A stretch of 64,000 nucleotides of DNA from Axinella damicornis (GCA_963931865.1 OZ007513.1:9118155-9182154), one strand, 5' to 3'; positions 34,484 through 46,274 are shown, numbered from the stretch's first letter. Notes: generated by a model from the letters alone, not told the origin. Translations and numbers: made by a program.

Positions 34484-35059
34484 ATATACACTGCACTATA
34501 TGCACTTGATTAGCTATATGCTATTGTATGCCCAGTACTGTATGTACAAACTTTAATAGAGAAAAATAACTGAAACTGAAACTGGTCTCCTATACCTACA
34601 TCACATGATGCCCACTTACAGTACTTTACTCACTGAGAGTGAGATGCACACACACCTAGAGCTTGGTTACCATCAGCAAACTGGTCGTTCACTGGATGCT
34701 GTCCATCCACGTTTCTACTCTTTCGAGTGACTCTTCCTCCTCCTCTCGACCAACTACCAGCACGGCCTTGTGATTGCAACTGCTGAGTGTAGTGAGATGG
34801 ACGTTCACGTACAGTACCTACATGTTGATTACGACAAAGCGCTCTTCCACATTGCCACAGTAACAATTTGCAGAAACCTGTAAACTGCCCACAGAATGAG
34901 CACTGAAGCTATTGGAATAAGTGCATGATCAGTGAGGTTGTAACATCAGATTCTGTCATAGTTGTGCTCAGTAATGTGATTGCATGGAAGCATACAGAAG
35001 AGTAGTAGGTAGTCAAATTAGGATAATATTAACATATTAGGCACATTGTAGGGTAACTT

Positions 35060-35300
35060 GGTGCAAACTCGGCAAGAAGCCTACAAGGGGAACTTGGTTC
35101 AGGAATGAGGGAAAATTGGTCTGGCGAGAGGCCAGCAAGAGGAACTTGGTTCAGGAATGAGGGAACATTGGTCTGGCGAAAGGCCAGCAACGCAAGAAGC
35201 CTACAAGGGGAACTTGGTTCAGGAATGAGGGAAAATTGGTCTGGCGAGAGGCCAGCAAGGGGAACTTGGTCCGGGGATGAGGGGAACTTGAGAGGTCAGT
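35060..35300. repeat. Minisatellite with GGAACTTGGTTCAGGAATGA units
   Basis: Four to five units of about 50-66 bp share GAACTTGGTTCAGGAATGAG and TTGGTCTGGCGAGAGGCCAG. Unit length varies because one unit carries an extra AACGCAAGAAGCCTACAAGG. A 71-codon frame across it is explained by the repeat. Confidence 0.7.
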
Positions 35301-35489
35301 CAGACCATGGAGAGAAATGAGAAGGTTCTCGAGTCACTTCTGAAGATAACAATCTTTGTGGTAAGCAGGGACTGGCTCTTCGTGGTCATATAGATGACTG
35401 CCAGGCTAGTGAGGTTGGTAATCAGGGCAATTTGCTCAGCTAGTGCGTTTCAGGGCAGAGACTGACAAGGTACGACTGAGTACCTCCAA

Positions 35490-35788
35490 GGGGGTCCCAA
35501 GAATGCGCAATACACATCCAAGACAATTCAGAATGAGCTATTAACTGTGGTTGGGGATAGAATTAGGGAGAGTATCATATATGAAGTGAAGGATGTGAAG
35601 TTTTACTCTATCATTGCTGATGAAGTCACGGATGTTAGCAACCGTGAAGAGCTCTCCCTGGTGGTACGCTACCTGTACAACAAGGAGGTTAAGGAGTCTT
35701 TGTAGACTTCATAGAAGTGCAAAGAATCACCAGTAAGGTGCTGGGAGAATCAATCCTTCAGGCACTGGATAAATGCCTCAATAACATG
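35490..35788 (+). pseudogene. hAT-family transposase fragment (DUF4371-like)
   Basis: Reads QNELLTVVGDRIRESI, EVKDVKFYSIIADEVTDVSN (the first catalytic Asp region of hAT transposases), REELSLVVRYLYNKEVKES, a stop, then after a frame change FVDFIEVQRITSKVLGESIL and QALDKCLNN. In hAT proteins the next segment should be the 'GQGYDGAxNM' strand. Here the sequence switches instead to an unrelated family at about 35788. Confidence 0.65.
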
Positions 35789-36475
35789 AACGTCCAGCGC
35801 CAGGCCTACCAGGGAGGCACCTTTGTGGGCAACCACGTCCATAAAGTTCTAAAGGTACACACAAATTCTAAACGAGGTTAGGGCAACACACTTAGGTCAC
35901 CAATCTATTATGGTTTTTGCAGATCAGCCAACACAGAGGCTCTTTGTTCAACAGTCACAGCTGTTGCTGAAGAAAAATGCCTCGCCATGCTACCCAAAGC
36001 AAGAGCAGTGTCGTACGCACCTTTTCTGCCTTTGCAAAGTGCCACCATATTTACAACGGGCGTGGGGCAACAGATGATGATATTAAGAAGCTAGGTATGT
36101 GTACACAATAAACTACACTTTTTGCGAACGTGCTTTGAACAATACACCTCCATATTTGTGCTTGCAGAGATGATCATCCAAGACTTCATGGAGGTGTATA
36201 GAGAAAAGTTCCCTGAGGCAACCATACTCCCAAAGATGCATACATTGGAAGACCATGTCATCCCATGGATGAAACAATGGCAGATTGGTGCGGGTTTAAT
36301 GGGGGAGCAAGGGGCGGAAAGCATACACGCCCACTTTCAAAACTTGGAGAGGACGTATGCGGGCATTCCAAATGCATGCTGTGAAGCGGATGGAGTGCAT
36401 CATGAAAGAGCACTACATTGAGACGGCTCCATCTACAGCCAGTCTCTGTCCGCCCCAAGTGAAACGGCGTAAAAT
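35789..36475 (+). pseudogene. Spliced relic of a second transposon-associated gene
   Basis: Exon pieces: MNVQRQAYQGGTFVGNHVHK with donor AAG|GTACAC (35853); a piece LCSTVTAVAEEKCLAMLPKA then FAKCHHIYNGRGATDDDIKK with donor GTATGT (36094); after acceptor TTGTGCTTGCAG (36168) EMIIQDFMEVYREKFPEATI, LPKMHTLEDHVIPWMKQWQI, GAGLMGEQGAESIHAHFQNL; frame change; KRMECIMKEHY, ending near 36475. The 'VQRQAYxGGxFxGNHVHK ... GLMGEQGAESIH' pairing recurs, from memory, in cnidarian and sponge repeats of unknown class. Conserved introns but broken frames indicate a pseudogene. Confidence 0.55.
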
Positions 36476-36675
36476 TGATCATGACTCAACAGACTAACCC
36501 ACTCATACATGTTATAATAGTCATGGGAGGCCCAGAAAACAATACGAACTCAGACAGTGCATGGAGACTGAATTGCACGTTGAGGGACAGATGCAAGATC
36601 AATTGTACCAGCATTTCGTACACCATCATCCAGTTTTTTAATGGGAGCTTTTGTTACGTCAGCGCTGTATATAAT

Positions 36676-36950
36676 AACAAGTAATAAAAAATATTTTAAA
36701 TGTAACAGGATGTAGGGATACCAGAACCGCAAAAAGTAAGGAAACAAGGTAGGGATGATCACACAAAACAGTGAAGTATACAACCCCCTACAGAGATCTT
36801 TTTCCATAATATGTGTATAATGAAAAAAGATATGTAGGGGGATTGTATACTTCACTGTTTTGTGTGATCATCCCTACCTTGTTTCCTTACTTTTTGCGGT
36901 TCTGGTATCCCTACATCCTGTTACATTTTAAATGTTTTTTATTACTTGTT
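36676..36950. mobile_element. Near-perfect hairpin MITE
   Basis: The left arm starts AACAAGTAATAAAAAA and the right arm ends TTTTTTATTACTTGTT. Arms are about 130 bp, with a loop of about 20 bp near 36812. Mismatches are few. One arm of the same family lies at 46600-46720 (CAGAACAGCAAAAAGTAAG). No coding capacity; transcripts would form long double-stranded RNA. Confidence 0.85.
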
Positions 36951-37553
36951 TATGTCTTTTTTTTTAGCAGCAGGCGCATGCATACTGGACTCTGGCATTT
37001 ACACTGCCAGCAATGGCTGAAGAATCAGACCCAAGCATCTCAAAAGCCAACCCTTTTCTGGATGGATACTAAGCCAGTGCTCCCTGAGCTGAAGTAGTAT
37101 ACATGTAGGTAAAATAGCTATACCAGATAGTAGTAGTGACACATTGTTGAGTCTTTAGATAGGTATTCACCCCTCTCACAGAACACAGTCTAGTAACATA
37201 TATAGCACAGAGAATTTACCTCAGTCTAGTTACGGTACCGGTAACACAACAGCGCAAGGCACTTCTAATTCAGCGATCTTGAATAATAATTACGTATCGT
37301 TGCTAAGTGATCGTTTAAGTGCGCATGCGTACAAACATGAAAATGGCGTGACAAATGAAGCCATAGTTGTTGAGTGGGCAGCTGTAGCCGCCTGGTGAAG
37401 ACCTGGAGGTTGCCAAAAAGCGATGGGCTGGTGCACTGCTCGGTGTGAAATGCTGCTGTTTCGTGCGAAAACCATCATGAGGGATTGAGGCGACGTTGAG
37501 CTAGCCCGTCTGAAAGAAAGAAGAAAGAAGAAAGAAGAAGAAAGAAAAACAAT
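36951..37553. other. Unassigned stretch
   Basis: No recognisable domain. An AAAGAAG simple repeat lies at 37513-37548. Nothing else is supportable. Confidence 0.35.
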
Positions 37554-38362
37554 TTGCCCGTTTTGCGAGTACCTGGTGGGGTACTTTCGCGACGGTTTTT
37601 CGCGACGCGAGGAGTCTTGTTGGTCATGAAAACACTCGAAGATGAACGGTATGTGGTTATAAAGCCTTATAAGTGTACCGTTTCTGAGATTTGGAGAGAT
37701 TCTTTTGTATTAGCATATATTGCGTGTACGTCGTATCCCTACATACAGAGTCTACCGACTCTGTGATACTTTGGGCGCAGCTATCCAAGCTGCTATTAGA
37801 ACTCTGGTAAGTAAACACACCCATAAACTCACCCGCAATTGCATGGCTGTACTTGGGCTTGACTGCTGCTCGTGCAAAAATAAGAACGGAGTAGCTGTCA
37901 TCGTTGCTGTAGTTTACAGCATACATATATGTGTGTGCACTCTGCTTGCAAAGTGTTAATAATTAAAGGTGACAAAATTTAGTGAATCAGGCATATAGAA
38001 GATTTGGTGGGTATTTATTTTAGCATTTTTAGCGTTCTCTGTAATCCACACTTTACACTCTTTCCACAGGCGGTACGCCTGCACAGTCGGGCCGAAATTT
38101 GAAAACCTGGGTAAATAATCTGGTAACCAGAAATGGTGGAGAAGTGGTCTTAAATGCAATCACTGGGCAGCAATATGATGGCATTTACCATCATTTGTTG
38201 CCAAGCCAGGCTGATAGAGTAGAAGCCACTCTAATGCCATTTGTCACCTGGGCGACTCAATGTCAGGTAGCCGCCGTGTCTGCTGGCCACTTCTTTAAGA
38301 CATCCCCCAGCGGAGTGGGATACATAACGATTACCCACAAAATCATTGGACCATTTGTTTAG
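37554..38362 (+). CDS. Candidate two-part gene of unknown function
   Basis: The first frame (37554-37766) includes VMKTLEDERYVVIKPYKCTV and SEIWRDSFVLAYIACTSYPY. A good donor (CTCTG|GTAAGTAAAC) follows at 37806. A good acceptor (TTTCCACAG at 38069) opens GTPAQSGRNLKTWVNNLVTR, NGGEVVLNAITGQQYDGIYH, HLLPSQADRVEATLMPFVTW and ends FKTSPSGVGYITITHKIIGP plus two residues and a stop at 38362. The terminal exon looks like real protein (mixed composition, clean stop), but the upstream part does not join it in phase without another event. I do not recognise the family; it could be a transposon tail. Confidence 0.35.
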
Positions 38363-38839
38363 TACTGAAGTTGTTTATGACAATGATACAGTTGTTTGTA
38401 CTATATAACCTAATTATAATGGTTTCATGTATTTGCTCTCCATAATTATTACTTGTAATGTTCCAGGAAAGTGAGTGGCTAATTAATAGGGGTTTCTCCC
38501 TCATTGTATTACTCCTGTATTTGCTCTCTTCCTTTCCCATTATGCTTGTGTATGGTGCTGTTGTTCCTTTGATTTGTGGAAGTACACTATTAATAATACA
38601 GTGTTTCTATAGAGGTAATTACAGTAAGAAAAATTCTGTTCCAATAAAGACTCTGGGCTAGATAAAAGCAGAACACAGGCATCAAAACTGTCGGACTCCA
38701 CCTGTTGAAATGAAAAGAAATGCCATTACCCATCCTCAGTCCCATGTTCTAGATCCCTCATATCAAATGTGAATTGAAGTCTGCAAACATCCACTATCCA
38801 TGTGAACAGCATCTGCTGTGATCCATTTTCGCCACCGCA

Positions 38840-39095
38840 CTTGCCCATTAGCAACTGCTACCTTTACACTCGGTGAGCTTTTTACCCCAACTGTCGGAAA
38901 ATATACCTACCTGGGCGTAATACTGGATGAGCATTTGACTTTTCAGGAAAGCTATGCAAGTAAGAATTGAAAAAGACTCAAGCGCCTTTTATGCAATGGT
39001 GGCTCACTTAATGGTTGGAGGCACATCTCATGATGTTTTTAGGAGGTCCCTCATTGGTAGTCCCTGTGCTGGACTATGGAGCATCTATGTGCTGA
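38840..39095 (+). pseudogene. Non-LTR retrotransposon fragment (C-terminal part of RT)
   Basis: Reads FTPTVGKYTYLGVILDEHLT then FQESYA; the 'YKYLGVxLDExLxF' motif is the usual sequence after the reverse transcriptase domain of LINEs. A later frame gives VPVLDYGASM (the 'PVLDYGAxVWG' motif). The rest is shifted. A short, old fragment. Confidence 0.55.
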
Positions 39096-39379
39096 AAGGT
39101 TTGTGTAACTAAGTTATGTATCTTTTGCAACTTTACCGGGTGATAGGCAGTCACTGTTGAAGGACTGCGATCGTATAGTTGTAAACGTATTTGTGAAGGT
39201 GTTGGTTGGAGAGAAAGCCTACAAGAAGAAGCATGGGGAAGAAATTATAACCTTGAAGAGTAAATTGGAGAAGGTATATACATGAAGTTGTAAAGTTGTA
39301 ATTTCTGTATGATTTATCACTGCTCCCGTGACTTATCATACCCATCTGCTCCTATTTGTAACTATGTCTCCTACTGACA

Positions 39380-40330
39380 GGTTGTCACTCCTGGGAGGTC
39401 CCGGTCAAAGCAGGTGCAGCTGACCGTACAACAGAGGGGAGCACTTGCTCACAACAAGTAGAATACCAAGAGGCAATAGAAGCTCTTCAAACGGTATTCG
39501 AAGAACGCTTCTGCACTGAATACAGAAGCACTAAATGCAGAGCCTGTTAGATGCCACACACACCCACACATCAGTTTGTCACAAGTCTTAAGCATGCAAC
39601 CCGCCAAAACTACTATGTTTAACTATCACAACTATGTGGAGTTAGGACAGGACTATCAGCACAAGCATGTCACTCCCCACATGCACATTATGGTGTACCA
39701 CGTCCCAAAGATGCTGAGACACTTCTGCAATATTATGTAGTTCTCTGGACAAGGTACGTTCAACACTATGGCCAACAGATACTCGCTGACGCCATGCATG
39801 CAAACAGTGAAGGCACACTGTGACACACCACACACTCTCTCATCAGCGCAGGTGCAAAATTTGACAAGCAACCTAAAGCGCTCATCTAATAATTGTCTGG
39901 GTGTCTGATGACCCTGACGACAAATGCTTTACATGTACATTCCAAAGTTTCAAGTTTCTGATGATGAACGTTTTAGTGTTGAAGAGGACATGGTTTCAAG
40001 TGCCATTTCAAACAGTCTTCCAGACAAGGCAGTGATCGAGATCGATGTTGTTGCTGTGCCAAACAAACTACATATGTCCTGTTCAAGCACTTACGCTATG
40101 TATGTGGAAGTGTATGCTGGTGTGCTAGTGTTGACTCCAGGAACCTGCTCCTGTGAAGGAACAGCTGACCGTACAAAGGTGGGGAACACTTATTCAAAAG
40201 GAGAATACCAAGAGGCAATAGAAGCTCTTCTACTGAATACTGAATACAGAAGCACTGAATGCAGAGCCTGTTAGATGCCACACACACCCACACATCAGTT
40301 TGTCACAAGTCTTTGGCATGCAACCCGCCG
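39380..40330 (+). repeat. Direct duplication containing a transposon-protein relic
   Basis: The segment from CAGCTGACCGTACAA through GAATACCAAGAGGCAATAGA, AATACAGAAGCACT and CACACACCCACACATCAG occurs at 39418-39600 and again at 40163-40310. It continues in both copies into a frame GQDYQHKHVTPYMHIMVYHV (39640-39705; 40380-40440). The 'FNHVTPYVHxLVYHVP ... FSGQGxE' series is recalled from repeated invertebrate ORFs. In the first copy FSGQG follows after a stop; in the second the frame runs into a Ser/Gln repeat. Confidence 0.6.
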
Positions 40331-40460
40331 AAACTACTATGCTTAACTACAACGACTATGTGGAGTTAGGGGGGTTGATGCAGGACTATCAGCACAAGCA
40401 TGTCACTCCCTACATGCACATCATGGTGCACCATGTCCCAACATCACACCAGCTAGTGAC

Positions 40461-40694
40461 CAGCTGAGTGTCCAGAGTGGCCAGCTGAGTGTCCAGAGTG
40501 GCCAGTCAAGTGTCCAGAGTATTCAGCCGAGTGTTCAGCCGAGTGGCGAGCCGAGTGGCGAGAGTGTCCAGAGTAGCCAGCCGAGTGTCCAGAGTGTTCA
40601 GCCGAGTGGCCAGCCAAATCAGCAAAGTCGCCGGGGATGCCCTAAGGGTGCAATCAACAAGCGTAGAAGACGAGGAAACTATCGTTCTAACTAA
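40461..40694 (+). pseudogene. Ser/Gln repeat ending in a basic tail
   Basis: A frame of 78 codons consists of QLSVQSGQ, SVQSIQPSVQPSGEP and similar units, then a basic terminus RRGCPKGAINKRRRRGNY and stop. Units are 18-21 bp and GAGTGTCCAGAGTGGCCAGC-like. The non-repetitive end suggests a real C-terminus (possibly nuclear or DNA-binding) of the relic preceding it. The join is out of frame, hence pseudogene. Confidence 0.4.
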
Positions 40695-40699
40695 TTAGC

Positions 40700-41440
40700 T
40701 CTGTACATACATTGGTGTTGAGTTGGATAATTTTACATTATTGCTTTTGGATTGTCTATCAAATTACTGTTATGTTGGCAAGGAAGTGCTTGATAGTGAA
40801 AAATTTATGAATATTCATTGCATGTGATAGGAAAATAACCGGAAATAAGGAAGTGATATGCACTTAAGTAAATTAGAAATTATTAATCAGTATGGAATTT
40901 TTGAAATTGGATTAGTGAATAATAAAAGTACATCAAAATAGTTTTGATTTAAGTAAAGATGCATCAAGAGAAGATGACACACATTGCTAGAAGATGACAC
41001 ACATTGCTGGCTGATAGCATCTCCCCAGACTAGCTGCGGGTATGTGAAAAGGGACTGCTTGGCCCATTTCGCAATGCACATGCTTCGAAAAGTGGATGAG
41101 AGAGCATAGACTAGTGGCTCAATGCCACCCACCCAACAGCAGTTCAAACGTCAACGATGGGGGGATACTCCAAATATGTGCACCCTCCCCCCTCCTCCAC
41201 TTGCCCCACCCATACCTCCACCCCCAGATCTGTGTTATCCAAATCTGTTTGATTTTGAAGCCAACTGCCAACTGCAAGGGATCAACCATTCCATGCTGCC
41301 AATTTCAGTCTGCCAGCTCTTGCTAGATACAGCAGAATTATACATCTTTGGTATTCCGCATGGGCTGTGTGCAGTCATGATTTGTTTTTTTTGTATATTC
41401 ATGATTTGGTATGTTGTACAGTAATTCTTTGCAGATGAAG
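40700..41440. other. Unassigned stretch
   Basis: A two-copy 17 bp repeat (AGAAGATGACACACATTGCT) lies near 40969-41008. A Pro-rich frame at 41122-41424 (LPPPPLAPPIPPPPD) has no recognised domain. No other signal. Confidence 0.3.
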
Positions 41441-41454
41441 TGCACATAAAATGG

Positions 41455-41595
41455 TGCGCACACACTCTGCTGTTAGTTGGGATTGATTGCCATGATCATG
41501 AGGCACACACTCTGCCGTTAGTTGGGATTGATTGCCATGATCATGAGGCACACACTCTGCCATTAGTTGGGATTGATTGCCATGATCATGAGGCA
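41455..41595. repeat. 45 bp tandem repeat, three units
   Basis: CACACTCTGCCGTTAGTTGG followed by GATTGATTGCCATGATCATG is repeated three times with a unit of 45 bp. Being a multiple of three, it yields a repeated 15-residue peptide in each open frame on both strands. No spacer diversity, so it is not a CRISPR array. Confidence 0.85.
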
Positions 41596-41639
41596 AGTTT
41601 CGAGCTTGAATTGACAGACACCTCCTGACCATAGCCTGG

Positions 41640-43640
41640 CATGGATTGAACAACTGCTACCTTATTGTAGATTTACAACACAAAATATGATGACACTCCA
41701 TAACAAAGTGGGTGTGGCTTGGATCTGATCTGTATGTGTATTTGCAGGCAACATGCTCACACAGTGTATGACTGTGGTGGTATTGGGGTACTTCTCTCCT
41801 GATGATAGTGTGACGGAGGAACATTTCTACTGTGAGTAACAGGCCCCCTGACACAATTTTGTTGTATGCTAGGAGTACCATTGGATCTGTGGGTGATACA
41901 TTCCACATTCAATCATTTGTTAACCAGGTGAACTCCACAAGCAAGGCTTGGCGTGGCTGTTCACATACGTACATGTACAATGCAGCACCACATGCAGGTG
42001 AATAATTTGTGACCAGAGAGTATATGAAGTCATTGCACTACCGTATACCTTCTAAATACGTACTTCATCCTGCCTGAGAACATTCTGAAAGAGAATGACT
42101 TAGTAAATCACCTAGAAAACTCGACAACTGCAATAGAACAATTCTTCCCCCTGAAAAACCCTCAGCGAGGTTGGAAAGGCGCAGTCGGCGCAGAGCTAGA
42201 GCAGGTGGTTCTCTTCTTTTTCCGACTCAGACACGCTGGCAAGAACGTGAAGCAGCCAACCTGCTGATCAGGCTCTCGGCATAACTCTCCTCTTTCCATA
42301 ATCACAAAAAACATCTCCATTCAGGTGGTTCGGCTATTTATTAACAAACCACATATTCTCAGGCCCAGGGTATGTCAGATCACATTACTGTGCTTTGCAG
42401 ATCATCAGCAGCTGGATTTCCCCTGCCATATTAGGCATGGTTGCTAGTAGTATGTTGGTATAAATATACACGGCATGGGAGGGACTAACAATGGCACACC
42501 TTTTTTTCCTCTACCCAGATTCACCCAAACCTGGGGAGATGAAGCAGACTGCAACATCGAACAAAGGATAGACGACCAGTGGATGTCTCAAACCTCACCT
42601 TTGTGGTTTTTCCACCAAGAAGCCACCAGATTCATTGGAATTGACAAACGTCACGCTAAAGAACTGCACAGAAGTTTGGTTTAGTTCACAAAGCAAGGGC
42701 TTATGTGTAAATTTGTCTTCTTACAAGAGGGAGCAGGCTACCACAGCTCTGATTAGAGGCTGTCACAAGATATCCTCTAAGCGGCTGTCTTTTGTGCCCA
42801 CACCTTCAATGCCCCCTTTAATTTGGCATCAAGCTATCTCAGACAATATGATGATTTTGCCAGGTTGGTTCACTATATAGTATCGCTATAACACACGCTC
42901 ATGCATAGTCCGCAAACTCCAAACAGACTCCTTCAACAAGTTCGCAATCAACATCACAGATTTGCCCCATGAAGTTCTTAAAACGTAATATGTTTTATAC
43001 CTCCGCTGATACTGAGTTTTGTTCAATGCACACATCACCCCGCATTTACCTCACCTTCACACCACCAAATGCGGGCTTGGAGGCGGCCCCGGGAGGCATT
43101 TACGTTGGCGACAGCCTTGCTCCTGTGCTCCAGCTTGCTCCTGTGCGACAGCCTTGCTCCTGTGCCCCAGAAGCTGGCAGATAGGATTCGTCAATCATCA
43201 GTTCATTGATATGGGTGAATTGTTGCCGGAATTCCGATCAGCCACAAGAGAGGATGTCTGGGCAAGAAAAGTGTGGTGACACGTCGATCTCGCAAAGTGA
43301 AGGACATATTTACATGGCTCCATTGTTACAAACACTACAACCAATCCCAAGTATTCTGTTGCATGTACACCAACATTGCAACACAAACTTTTCGTCGTTT
43401 TACAAACTTTGCAAGCGACTTGATCATTGGGAGAGGAGGTATCTGAGGAGTTGATACCAGTGGAGCTCACACGTAAGTTTGAACTTGATTTGGAATTGAA
43501 TTCATAACACCCCCACCTGATGATTCCTCCTTTGCTATATAGTGCATGTTCAGCATACTGTGCAGCAGCAAGCTGAATGGCAGTTCATACTCACTTGAAC
43601 CACTACTGCAGTTACTGCCCGTCCGATGTGAGCGGGTTTT
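41640..43640. other. Unassigned stretch
   Basis: Short frames (for instance 42475-42684, DQWMSQTSPLWFFHQEATRF) carry no recognisable domain. A 27 bp repeat GACAGCCTTGCTCCTGTG occurs near 43109-43165. I see no supportable gene, but relic transposon exons are possible. Confidence 0.3.
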
Positions 43641-43929
43641 GCCATTGACTTGCCTGAGTCATCATCCACTTTCTACACTTGGGCTCTCAGGTGTTTGCAA
43701 ATGGCTTATATAAACCCGTCTCATCATCTTCCATGGAACGGTTCATCCATTTCACAACTTTATCAATTCCACGACTCATTGAGGCTATGTCATCTCATTT
43801 ATTTCTCGTTCTTGTTCTCTACATGTGTATTGTTTGCAAGTGTGCAGAGCTAGGGAGAGAAACCCCTGTAATTTCTGCCCCAAGAAGTTCTACCGACTAT
43901 GTAAGTACACAGAGTCAAAAAGCCACCAG

Positions 43930-44290
43930 TTCTCAGCTCTTCACTCCAAACAATCATGTCTGTGATGGACAGGTCCAGAGCTCGAGCTCAGCCAGTGGCT
44001 TCATCTTGTGCTGTCTGTCGTCGAAACATCTTGGTCACAGCCAGTGGGGTTGTTCGTACTCACGGTCCAGTGTCCTCCCGCTGTCCTGGTTCTCGTCAAC
44101 TACCACCGCAGCAGCCATTCCTACTGCCCCACCACCACCACCTCAGCAAGGCGAGGCTCCACCGCCACCTACAGGGACTTTACCGCCTAAGTGCACCATA
44201 AGGATCATCAAGAGAATTCCCAAAGCCTCACGGGAAGCGGCAGGGAGAAGGCTTGCCTCCATAATTGACTCTGTGGCTACGGTCAACTAA
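43930..44290 (+). pseudogene. N-terminal part of a retroelement ORF (candidate)
   Basis: One frame reads CAVCRRNILVTASGVVRTHG, PVSSRCPGSRQLPPQQP, a CxxC...HxxxxxxC-like zinc-knuckle. An overlapping frame then gives CTIRIIKRIPKASREAAGRR and LASIIDSVATVN before a stop. The 'C..C...G..R.HGP...RCPGSxxPP' and 'IKRIPKASRExAGRxLASIID' pieces are recalled as the start of a LINE-type ORF in cnidarians and sponges. No reverse transcriptase follows. Confidence 0.4.
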
Positions 44291-44299
44291 TACATATGG

Positions 44300-45840
44300 G
44301 GATTTTATAAAGGAGGTGGTGTGATGCCTGGTTTAGTGGACATTCAAGAAGTGTATGATCCACCAAAGGTGTCCAAGGATCTCGGAGATAATAGTTACAC
44401 ACTAATCTTAAGATTGCATCACAACTTTAGAAATGCCTAGTAGGTCACAGGCAACGACACAATCTGCTTAGACGAGTTGCTACTGCAACAATCAAACCGG
44501 CTGACAAAAGCTTTGGTATTGTTTTGACGGACATTGGCAACTACAATTTACCTTTGTTTGGCTGAAGCTGACACATAGGGCACCACTGCCTTCCTTTCCT
44601 GAAAACACAACCAACACATGCGTTTTCGCTCTGACTTTGGACCGACTCTTCGAGCTTACAGTAAACCCCCTGCAAAACATAACTAAACAACGCATTCCTC
44701 AATTCCATGACCACCTTAAGGTCAACAAAACTCTCACCTATCCCCCTTTTATTGGTCAAATCATCTCCCATACCAATTGCCTCCTTTACCCGACAGCAAC
44801 CGCTGGTTTGATCACATGATGACTACCTACGTAACCATATCGCATCTGTGACAATGGTAGTGCTTTAAACGAGAGTGGTCCCAGATGCTCCACCAAAATG
44901 TGTTCATTCACAACTGGAGGCAAATTTCAATTTTAAACCACTTCAAGGTTAGTGGGATATGAAGGGGCATACTCACAATAAACTAGTGGAATGCAGGACA
45001 TTGGAGGGCGAGCCCGAGTGAAGTGCATAATTTATGCATGCACGTGCAGGACATGCAAGGAGTAGTTGAATTTACATGAATCATTGATTGTCATCAGAAT
45101 GTGACCGGGCAATGAGCACAGAAATTATGGCACTCTTGAAACATACAATCGTGCACATCACAGCAACTGTGTTAGCGTTTCAGTATAGCTAGCTATGCCG
45201 GCCATGGCAATACTTGTAGGTCACCGCGCTGTCTCCATCTTTGTCAGTGTCGCTGAGGAGGAAGAATGTTCATGGTGCTCAAGCCAATGCCCACGAGTGG
45301 TCTCCATGTTTGTTGTCGCCATCGTTTGTCGAACATGCAGGTAGCTAGACAGTTCGTCGAGTTCATTGAATTTGAATATTATTGTGCACATGCCAGTGAA
45401 ATTCGCTGATCTAAAATTTACGGTGACTGCAAGATCCAACCAAACATAGACAAATACACAGACACAGTGCAATGAAGTCACGCTAGTGTGGGGCTCGCTC
45501 AGGCTCGCCCCAATAATCTCACTCCATTCTGAAAGTGCACAAAATAAAGTGCCATTAAAGGGCAATATAATTTCAGAGTGTTGAGAAGATTCCACGAACT
45601 GCATGGAAGTTTCCATGGATTTTAAACATTTCATGATACTCATAGGATGATTTTCATAGCATTTGTATGCTTGAAGAGAAATTCATGTACAGATTACTGT
45701 TATTTTCAAAGCAAACAGAAATTGATTGCTTTGGAAATACATATGGTCAGAATTGCAACTATTTAACCAAAATCCCATACAGTACGAGTCATTAAAAATG
45801 ACGCCCGTTTATAGAACCATTTCCATCACTGCGCCAGATG
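44300..45840. other. Unassigned stretch with a possible TIR element
   Basis: GGGCGAGCCCGAGTGAAG near 45005 faces CTCGCTCAGGCTCGCCCC near 45493, and a lone copy GGGCGAGCCTGAGCGAG occurs at 63873. This suggests a 500 bp non-autonomous element with variable ends. A minus-strand 140-codon frame (45221-45643) overlaps it and has no recognisable domain. Confidence 0.35.
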
Positions 45841-45854
45841 TATACTACAAACGA

Positions 45855-46035
45855 AGCTCCGGATGACAACTCCGGATGACAGCTCCGGATGGCAGCTCTG
45901 GATGGCAGCTCCGGATGACAGCTCCGGATGACAGCTCCGATGACAGCTCCGGATGACAGCTCCGGATGACAGCTCCGGATGACAGCACTGGATGATAGCT
46001 CCGGATGACAGCTCCAGATGACAGCTCCAGAAAGC
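45855..46035. repeat. 13 bp tandem repeat (AGCTCCGGATGAC)n
   Basis: About thirteen units with substitutions (GGC for GAC, CTGG for CCGG) and one 12 bp unit. Because 13 is not a multiple of three, all three frames on the minus strand stay open and read LSSGAVIRSCHPE cyclically. These frames are artefacts of the repeat. Confidence 0.9.
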
Positions 46036-46274
46036 CAAAACGAAGCTCTGAAAGATCCGTAAGCAAAACTCACAGCTTTTTGGCAAATTATGTATGCGCA
46101 AACCTAGCACTCTTCACAAGAAGTCTTCAAAAGACACTTTCCAAGTCATGGAAGTAGCCTTCGGTTTTCAGAAGAAGCATTTTGCTATGCGACAAGGCTG
46201 TGCCGCAAACACATTTTGGGAAAAAGTCCCAAGGGTCGGTGTCATATTTTAAGACATGTACCATACTAGAATAA

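Larger units (their letters stand above)
28567..34632. repeat. Segmental duplication, copy B
   Basis: Colinear with copy A (14468-23720) in the same orientation. It lacks the two copy A-specific segments and carries the 2.7 kb element at 31777-34483. Small differences include a 10 bp CCCATACGTC tract near 29310 absent from copy A and CACTCACCACTCACC expansions near 29145. Left and right edges (GATAACGAGGAATACTTGTC; CAGTACTTT) are where similarity stops. Confidence 0.85.

Noticed and set aside
41455..41595. CRISPR-like repeated units
   Set aside because: Adjacent identical 45 bp units without spacers, in a eukaryotic context; a simple tandem repeat.
45792..46110. Three overlapping minus-strand ORFs with repeated SSGAVIRSCHPE
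   Set aside because: A 13 bp tandem repeat opens all frames at once; no independent coding evidence.
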